A DNA stretch of 8,789 nucleotides. Origin: Actinomycetota bacterium (GTDB taxonomy: Bacteria; Actinomycetota; Thermoleophilia; UBA2241). The stretch lies in NCBI GenBank assembly GCA_003164655.1, contig PLTW01000199.1:5423-14211 (forward strand), read 5' to 3'. The translations under genes were made by a program, and so were the position numbers. Below are positions 5,476 to 8,789 of the stretch, piece after piece (positions within the stretch are counted from its first letter, which is position 1; each line of letters opens with the position of its first letter). The notes under the pieces are model-generated. The model was given only the letters and a program-made list of their open reading frames with translations, had not been told where the DNA came from and searched no databases.

Positions 5476-5489
5476 GGAGGCAACCATTG
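5476..5489 (+). promoter_or_regulatory. Shine-Dalgarno GGAGG fixing the TTG start
   Basis: GGAGG at 5476-5480 is six bases before TTG 5487, and the signal peptide begins exactly at this codon. The longer frame from GTG 5385 would put 34 hydrophilic residues, rich in Arg, Ser and Gln, before the signal peptide, so it is rejected. Confidence 0.8.
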
Positions 5490-7097
5490 AAACTGAAGCT
5501 TCTCCTTATCGCCGCTTTGGCCATCACGGCGCTGGCGGCGCCCGCGGCGGCCTCTGCCCGCACCTACGGGCTCGGTCTTAAAGTGTCGCAGAACGCAGAG
5601 CGTCACCCGGCGAGGCTCGCCGGACTGCTCGCGACGCTGCCGGCGAGCTACAGCCTGCAGCAGTACGCCCCGATCCCCGGCGACCAGGGTGACGTGGGTT
5701 CCTGCGCCGCCTGGGGCACCGCCTACACCGCCATGGGCGTGCTCGAAAACATGGACCAATACCAGGGCTTCTGGGATAACCCGTTCAACAGCCTGCCGGG
5801 CGGCGGCGGTTCGGCGATGTACGTCTACTCGCAGACCTGCGGCGGCGTGGATCAGGGCAGCCGCATCGACGACGATGTGGCGATCGAGACCTCCCAGGGC
5901 GACGACGAAGACGCCGACTACGCGCAGGGCGAGTTGGACTATTGGGATTGGCCAACCGCGCAGGAGACGGCCAACGCGCAGAACTGGCTTCTGGCCACGG
6001 GCCAGGACATCGGCACCGACCAGTACAGCATCGAGCAGGCGATCTCCAACAACGAGCCGGTCGTGATCGGGATCGAGGTGACGCAGGCGTTTCAGCACAA
6101 CACGAGCGGCAACTACCCGGACCCGTACAACAGCTACGATGACTGGACCTCGCTCGGCGGCCACGCTCCGGCCGCGGTCGGCTACGACTCAGACGGGCTG
6201 ATCGTCGAGAACAGCTGGGGGCCGTCCTGGGACAACGGCGGCTACGTTCACATCAGCTGGGACTGGCTCGAGAGCACCAACCAGGACTCCACTTATCCCG
6301 ATCTCACCCAGGCGGTCGCGATGGTGGCCATGACCCACGTCGCCCCGGCGCTGACGCTCACGAGCCTCAACCCGACCTCCGGCCCCGTGGGCACCGTGGT
6401 GACCATCGGCGGCAGCGACCTGACCGGCGCCACCGCTGTCACGTTCAACGGCCTCGCCGCAGCCACGCTCGGCGTGCTCAGCGACACGCAGCTCAAGGCC
6501 ACCGTCCCGGCCGGAGCCACCAGCGGCCCCATCACCGTCACCACCCCCGGCGGCACGGCCACGAGCACGACGCGCTTCATCGTTACGGCGCCGGCGCCGA
6601 CGCTCACGAGGCTCACGCCGACCTCCGGCCCCGTGGGCACAGTGGTGACCGTCAGCGGCAGCGGCCTGACCGGCGCCACCTCCGTCACGTTCAACGGCCT
6701 CGCCGCAGCCAGGCTGGCCGTACTCAGCGACACGCAGCTCAAGGCCACCGTTCCGGCCGGGGCCACCAGCGGCCCTATCACCGTCACCACCCCCGGCGGC
6801 ACGGTCACGAGCACGACGCGCTTCATCGTTACGGCGCGGGCGCCCAAGATCGGCAAGCTCAGTCTCGCCTCCGGCAAGCGCGGGGCCACCGTCACGATCA
6901 CAGGCAAGGCCTTCGGCAGCAAGCGCGGCGCCGGCACTGTGAGGTTCGGCGCCAAGGCGGTCACCAGGTACCTCTTGTGGAGTACGACCCGCATCACGTG
7001 CCGGGTGCCGGCGAAGGCCAAGTTCGGCAAGCTCAAGGTGACGGTGAAGACAAAGGCCGGCACGAGCAACGCCAAGGCCTTCAGGGTGAAGCGGTAG
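5487..7097 (+). CDS. Secreted papain-family (C1A) cysteine peptidase with three IPT/TIG domains
   Basis: 536 residues from TTG 5487. Residues 1-24 are a signal peptide (KLKLLLIAALAITALA, cleavage after ASA at 22-24). A short pro-like segment with YSLQQYAPIPGDQG leads into the papain fold. The catalytic set is complete: Gln67 (oxyanion hole) in DQGDVGSCAAW, nucleophile Cys73, His226 in SLGGHAPAAVGYD, and Asn242 in ENSWGPSWDNGGYVHIS, which is the classical NSWG motif. Between them is an acidic Asp/Glu-rich stretch (128-156). Three Ig-like IPT/TIG domains follow at about 286-367, 368-449 and 452-535; the first two are near-duplicates and the third is basic and divergent. The product should act outside the cell, cutting proteins or peptides, with the TIG domains as spacers or binding modules. 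Loss of peptidase activity cannot be excluded, but no key residue is missing. The gene has a structured leader and strong terminators, so it is probably monocistronic. Confidence 0.92.
   Translation: MKLKLLLIAALAITALAAPAAASARTYGLGLKVSQNAERHPARLAGLLATLPASYSLQQYAPIPGDQGDVGSCAAWGTAYTAMGVLENMDQYQGFWDNPFNSLPGGGGSAMYVYSQTCGGVDQGSRIDDDVAIETSQGDDEDADYAQGELDYWDWPTAQETANAQNWLLATGQDIGTDQYSIEQAISNNEPVVIGIEVTQAFQHNTSGNYPDPYNSYDDWTSLGGHAPAAVGYDSDGLIVENSWGPSWDNGGYVHISWDWLESTNQDSTYPDLTQAVAMVAMTHVAPALTLTSLNPTSGPVGTVVTIGGSDLTGATAVTFNGLAAATLGVLSDTQLKATVPAGATSGPITVTTPGGTATSTTRFIVTAPAPTLTRLTPTSGPVGTVVTVSGSGLTGATSVTFNGLAAARLAVLSDTQLKATVPAGATSGPITVTTPGGTVTSTTRFIVTARAPKIGKLSLASGKRGATVTITGKAFGSKRGAGTVRFGAKAVTRYLLWSTTRITCRVPAKAKFGKLKVTVKTKAGTSNAKAFRVKR
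6342..6833 (+). repeat. 246-bp tandem duplication encoding two TIG domains
   Basis: Copy 1 (6342-6587) and copy 2 (6588-6833) are directly adjacent and 82 codons each. By eye about 72 of 82 encoded residues agree, including a long identical run from VLSDTQLKATVPAG through SGPITVTTPGGT, and the DNA is very similar as well. The differences cluster in the first half (L/P, S/R, N/T, I/V, G/S, D/G, A/S, T/R, G/A). This implies an internal duplication or gene conversion more recent than the third TIG domain. Confidence 0.88.
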
Positions 7098-7139
7098 CAG
7101 CCTGCGGAGCAGGACCGTCCTTAGTGGAGGGCGGTTGCC

Positions 7140-7178
7140 GGCCGGAGCGGCGCCTGCAACGGCGTGCCGGCCTTCTTT
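7140..7178 (+). terminator. First terminator-like hairpin after the peptidase gene
   Basis: GGCCGG (7140-7145) pairs with CCGGCC (7167-7172) around a 21-base loop that itself has GGCGCC-like pairing, followed by TTCTTT (7173-7178). Its 3' arm GCCGGCCTT (7166-7174) can alternatively pair with AAGGCCGGC (7184-7192) of the next hairpin. Confidence 0.45.
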
Positions 7179-7183
7179 GCCAC

Positions 7184-7221
7184 AAGGCCGGCCCCCGGGT
7201 TCGCCCCGGGGCCGGCCTTTT
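7184..7221 (+). terminator. Strong intrinsic terminator with TTCG tetraloop
   Basis: AAGGCCGGCCCC (7184-7195) pairs with GGGGCCGGCCTT (7208-7219). After one C/C mismatch, GGG (7197-7199) pairs with CCC (7204-7206) around the stable tetraloop TTCG (7200-7203), and a T run of four (7218-7221) follows. It ends the peptidase transcript about 125 bases after its stop. Its 5' AAGG also gives a short T tract on the minus strand, so it may work in both directions, including for minus-strand reads from the relic at 7284. Confidence 0.85.
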
Positions 7222-7283
7222 CGTGCGGGGTGGGGCCTACCGGCCAGAGAACGACCACACGCAAGACCCGATCTGAGAAGCGA

Positions 7284-7480
7284 TCAGCGGTCGGTCGTTC
7301 GTCGACGGTCCTTGCTCTGAACTGGCGATCGCGATTCCTGGCGACTCCCTGGCGGCGGCGCCTCGAGAGCCTGGTCTAAGTCGCGCAGCAGGTCGCCGGC
7401 GTCCTCGGTGCCCACCGAGAGTCGCAGCGTGTGCTCGAACACGCCGGCGCGCTCCTGCAAGGCCACCACGAACGCGCACG
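7284..7480 (-). pseudogene. 3' remnant of a Cys/Met-metabolism PLP-dependent enzyme gene
   Basis: The minus strand encodes LQERAGVFEHTLRLSVGTED and then AGDLLRDLDQALE, ending about 27 codons later at TGA 7286-7284. 'x-x-L-R-L-S-V-G-x-E-D-x-x-D-L-x-x-D-L-x-Q-A-L' is the signature C-terminus of the cystathionine gamma-synthase / cystathionine lyase / O-acetylhomoserine sulfhydrylase family, where the Arg before LSVG binds the substrate carboxylate. Upstream in the same frame (to 7691) the sequence is Arg/Ser/Cys-rich with no trace of the PLP-lysine domain, and it overlaps the start of the plus-strand gene at 7637. The tail after QALE is also longer and more basic than usual, so the true stop may have been lost. 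It is a relic of roughly 40-60 codons. Which member of the family it was cannot be told. Confidence 0.62.
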
Positions 7481-7606
7481 CCGACGATCGCTCCGGTGCC
7501 GCGTGGGCAGTACTTCGCCGCAAGCGCGTGGTACGGACGCGAAGGCAACGAAGAATATGACACCTCGAGCACGGCCGGATGGCTCTCCAGCCGTTGAGAT
7601 CCGGGT

Positions 7607-7612
7607 TATCAT
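7607..7612 (+). promoter_or_regulatory. Candidate -10 element before the 7637 gene
   Basis: TATCAT (7607-7612) matches TATAAT at five of six positions and would start transcription near 7619, just before the possible starts 7622, 7637 and 7652. The leader would be very short, or absent if GTG 7622 is used. The -35 side (TCTCCA at 7584-7589) is weak. Confidence 0.4.
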
Positions 7613-7636
7613 CGGGTACCGGTGCGCGGACCCAGC

Positions 7637-8386
7637 ATGATCGAAGGACCGATGAAGCGCTCGAACCTGCAGATGGGCGATCTTCGGCCAAGCCTGCGCC
7701 GCAGGCTGGCCGCCGAAGTCGACACGAGAATCGATAAGGCGCGTGAGCAAGGAGAGCTCTACCTCGTACGCCCCTATGAAGGGGTGCTGGGCCTGATCGC
7801 CGACGACGCGTGCCCTGTCACCGAGCTGATCTGCGGGCTTCTGCCGAACGGACACGAGTTCATCTCGCTCAGCCTGGTCGACGAGCTCCTGGTCGAGGCC
7901 AGCCTCGAGACCCGGCCCGACTGGGACCGCACGCAGGTTCAGGACATCCTGGCGAAGGTCGGCAGGGCCAACATCCTCGACAATCGTCGGATCAACGCCC
8001 TCGGCGCCTGCCGGCGCTACACCGATCCCCGGCCACGCTACGCCCGACGCCAGACCCACATGGTCTCCGCCGATGAGTACGTGGTCTTCCTCGAAGTGAC
8101 CGAGACGGCGGAAGGAAAGTGGACCTACGCCACCCGCGCCGACCGGCTCGCCCACGGGCTCGGCCTCAGAAAGGTGACGAGCATTCAGCCATGGCTCGAG
8201 GCGGGCACGCCCATCACGGTGGCCCCCAGCGAAAGCTACTACGATCGCAAGGCCAAGCGCCTGCTGATCCAGGCCGGGCACGCCGAGTACGCCGCTCTCG
8301 ATCTGCGCCAATGCCTGGTCTCGGTCGACTGCGCCGCTCACCCCTACATTCAGGCGATGAAGCAAGCGCACATCGTCTGGGTGTAG
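7637..8386 (+). CDS. Protein of unknown function, about 249 residues
   Basis: This soluble protein has no signal peptide and no membrane span. It starts with a basic helical segment (DLRPSLRRRLAAEVDTRIDKAREQ), then alternates short strands and helices: ELYLVRPYEGVLGLIADDA, TELICGLLPNGHEF, SLSLVDELLVEASL, TQVQDILAKVGRANILDN. The middle is basic and Tyr-rich (CRRYTDPRPRYARRQTHM). The second half, EYVVFLEVTETAEGKWTYATRADRLAHG then ITVAPSESYYDRKAKRLLIQAGHAEY, looks like a beta-rich domain. No motif I know as catalytic is evident. Codon use resembles the intact genes, supporting a real gene. The start is uncertain: ATG 7637 has only GGA six bases upstream, GTG 7622 could be leaderless, and ATG 7652 has GAAGGA slightly too close. 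It converges with the helicase gene, 48 bases apart. Confidence 0.7.
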   Translation: MIEGPMKRSNLQMGDLRPSLRRRLAAEVDTRIDKAREQGELYLVRPYEGVLGLIADDACPVTELICGLLPNGHEFISLSLVDELLVEASLETRPDWDRTQVQDILAKVGRANILDNRRINALGACRRYTDPRPRYARRQTHMVSADEYVVFLEVTETAEGKWTYATRADRLAHGLGLRKVTSIQPWLEAGTPITVAPSESYYDRKAKRLLIQAGHAEYAALDLRQCLVSVDCAAHPYIQAMKQAHIVWV

Positions 8387-8388
8387 AA

Positions 8389-8435
8389 ACCCGACCGCCG
8401 CAGGGCCGGGTCGTAGCCTCGCGCGGTGCGCTTTT
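8389..8435. terminator. Possible terminator(s) between two convergent genes
   Basis: ACCCG (8389-8393) pairs with CGGGT (8407-8411), with CC/GG inside after one mismatch. Farther on, GCGC-GGT-GCGC (8421-8431) is followed by TTTT (8432-8435), facing the plus-strand gene. The second stem is only four base pairs, so this is a weak call; a terminator is expected here because both genes end within 48 bases. Confidence 0.35.
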
Positions 8436-8789
8436 CATTGCGCGCGCATGCCACGAACCGGCGGTCTCGGGGGCCGAACCTCTTGCCGGGGCACGGTGCA
8501 CGCCGGGACGGGCGGCTCCCAGAGCGAGCGCACGCCGGCGCGGATGGCGGCGCTGGTAAGAGGCTCGAAGGGCGCCCCGTCACTCGCGGCCGGCGCGGGC
8601 CCGGCCTGCACCCGGTCGAAGTGCGCGAGCACGGCATCGGTAAGAAAGCGTGACGGCTGTGCGTAGCCGTGCGTGTCGGCCTTGGCCCAGGGCTGGGTGT
8701 AGTAGCGCAGGGGGTGGCTGACGTAGAGCTGCTCGCGGGCGCGCGTGCAGGCGACGTAGAACAGGCGGCGCTCCTCCTCGATCTCGGCG
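8435..8789 (-). CDS. UvrD/PcrA-type ATP-dependent DNA helicase, C-terminal end (5' part beyond the window)
   Basis: The 117 visible residues enter from the right edge with EIEEERRLFYVACTRAREQL followed by YVSHPLRYYTQ. 'E-E-E-R-R-L-x-Y-V-A-x-T-R-A-R' is motif VI of superfamily 1A helicases (UvrD, PcrA, Rep), where the Arg of TRAR contacts the ATP gamma-phosphate across the RecA domains. Motifs I-V must lie outside the window. After the motif, QPSRFLTDAVLAHFD is the usual conserved 'SRFL' end of domain 2A. The tail of about 60 residues is Pro/Ala-rich and unstructured, ending with PPRPPVRGMRAQ before TGA at 8437-8435. Such tails in PcrA-like enzymes often carry an RNA-polymerase-binding Tudor-like domain; none is visible here. 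UvrD, PcrA or a relative cannot be separated from this fragment. The cell role is unwinding DNA in repair or replication. Confidence 0.9.
   Translation of the reverse strand, partial: AEIEEERRLFYVACTRAREQLYVSHPLRYYTQPWAKADTHGYAQPSRFLTDAVLAHFDRVQAGPAPAASDGAPFEPLTSAAIRAGVRSLWEPPVPACTVPRQEVRPPRPPVRGMRAQ

Larger units (their letters stand above)
4979..5486 (+). other. Long hairpin-rich intergenic region, no gene seen
   Basis: Some 508 bases carry no convincing coding frame; the open frames 5170-5490 (plus) and 4867-5262 (minus) are Arg/Ser-rich without domain patterns. Instead there are several inverted repeats: two adjacent perfect palindromes (4997-5025), GTAGCC/GGCTAC (5132-5148), a terminator-like stem (5179-5206), a hairpin followed by six T (5292-5333), and a structured leader up to the TTG start at 5487. 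The region most likely contains the 3' end of the 4655 transcript and the promoter and leader of the peptidase gene. Confidence 0.55.
7098..7283 (+). other. 3' region of the peptidase gene with tandem hairpins
   Basis: No gene is supported. A small stem CCTGC/GCAGG (7101-7113) follows the stop at once. GGCCGG (7140-7145) with CCGGCC (7167-7172) forms a second one followed by TTCTTT, and the main terminator is at 7184-7221. Together with the PLP-enzyme relic on the other strand, this fills the gap up to the gene at 7637. Confidence 0.5.

Noticed and set aside
5385..5486. 34-codon N-terminal extension of the peptidase from GTG 5385
   Set aside because: It would bury the signal peptide behind a hydrophilic Arg/Ser/Gln stretch, whereas TTG 5487 has GGAGG at the best distance and starts the signal peptide directly.
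6293..7075. Minus-strand frame of 260 codons with a signal-peptide-like start
   Set aside because: It is the antisense of the TIG repeats; the repetition comes from the plus-strand duplication and the hydrophobicity from Thr/Gly codons read backwards.
7376..8371. Minus-strand frame of 331 codons opposite the unknown gene
   Set aside because: It mirrors the codon pattern of the plus-strand gene; the plus frame has better amino-acid composition. Its lower end reads a different phase from the PLP-enzyme relic.

Overview
This 8.8 kb window is GC-rich DNA with actinobacterial character: strong G/C bias at third codon positions, GTG and TTG starts, purine-rich Shine-Dalgarno sites, and Sec/lipoprotein export signals with Ala-rich signal peptides. 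The style (a secreted papain-like enzyme with IPT/TIG domains, a Ser/Thr/Gly-rich beta-helix lipoprotein) would fit a soil-type high-GC actinobacterium, possibly of the Thermoleophilia kind. That placement is inference from style, not from a marker gene.

Layout. (1) 1-218, minus: N-terminal part of a small membrane protein running off the left edge. (2) 219-876: no gene recognised. (3) 877-2085, plus: an exported six-bladed beta-propeller protein of TolB/WD40 type. (4) About 2086-2780: a gene graveyard. It holds the C-terminal end of a tyrosine recombinase (minus), a frameshifted cupin fragment (plus), the first 17 codons of a TatD-type metal hydrolase (plus) and a frameshifted membrane-protein start (plus). 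(5) 3003-4454, plus: a lipoprotein with a Pro/Gly linker and a right-handed beta-helix-like domain. (6) 4655-4978, plus: a small protein with a signal peptide and one membrane span. (7) 4979-5486: a long, hairpin-rich intergenic region ending in a structured leader. (8) 5487-7097, plus: a secreted papain-family (C1A) peptidase with three C-terminal IPT/TIG domains and a TTG start. (9) 7098-7636: tandem terminator hairpins and a minus-strand relic of a Cys/Met-metabolism PLP enzyme. (10) 7637-8386, plus: an intact protein of unknown function. (11) 8435-8789, minus: the C-terminal end of a UvrD/PcrA-type helicase entering from the right edge.

How the genes fit together. Four consecutive intact plus-strand genes (877, 3003, 4655, 5487) all encode exported or membrane-anchored products, so the middle of the window is a cell-surface/secretome stretch. 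The gaps between them are 200-900 bp, with terminator-like hairpins in some, so they are probably separate transcription units rather than one operon. The five degraded fragments, one of them an integrase end, point to past insertion, deletion and decay in this accessory region.

I did not find a defence system, CRISPR array, rRNA/tRNA gene, intact mobile element or a clearly new system. The most interesting items are the leader RNA before the TTG-started peptidase gene (competing pairings and a hairpin abutting the Shine-Dalgarno), the relic cluster, and the near-duplicate TIG domains.
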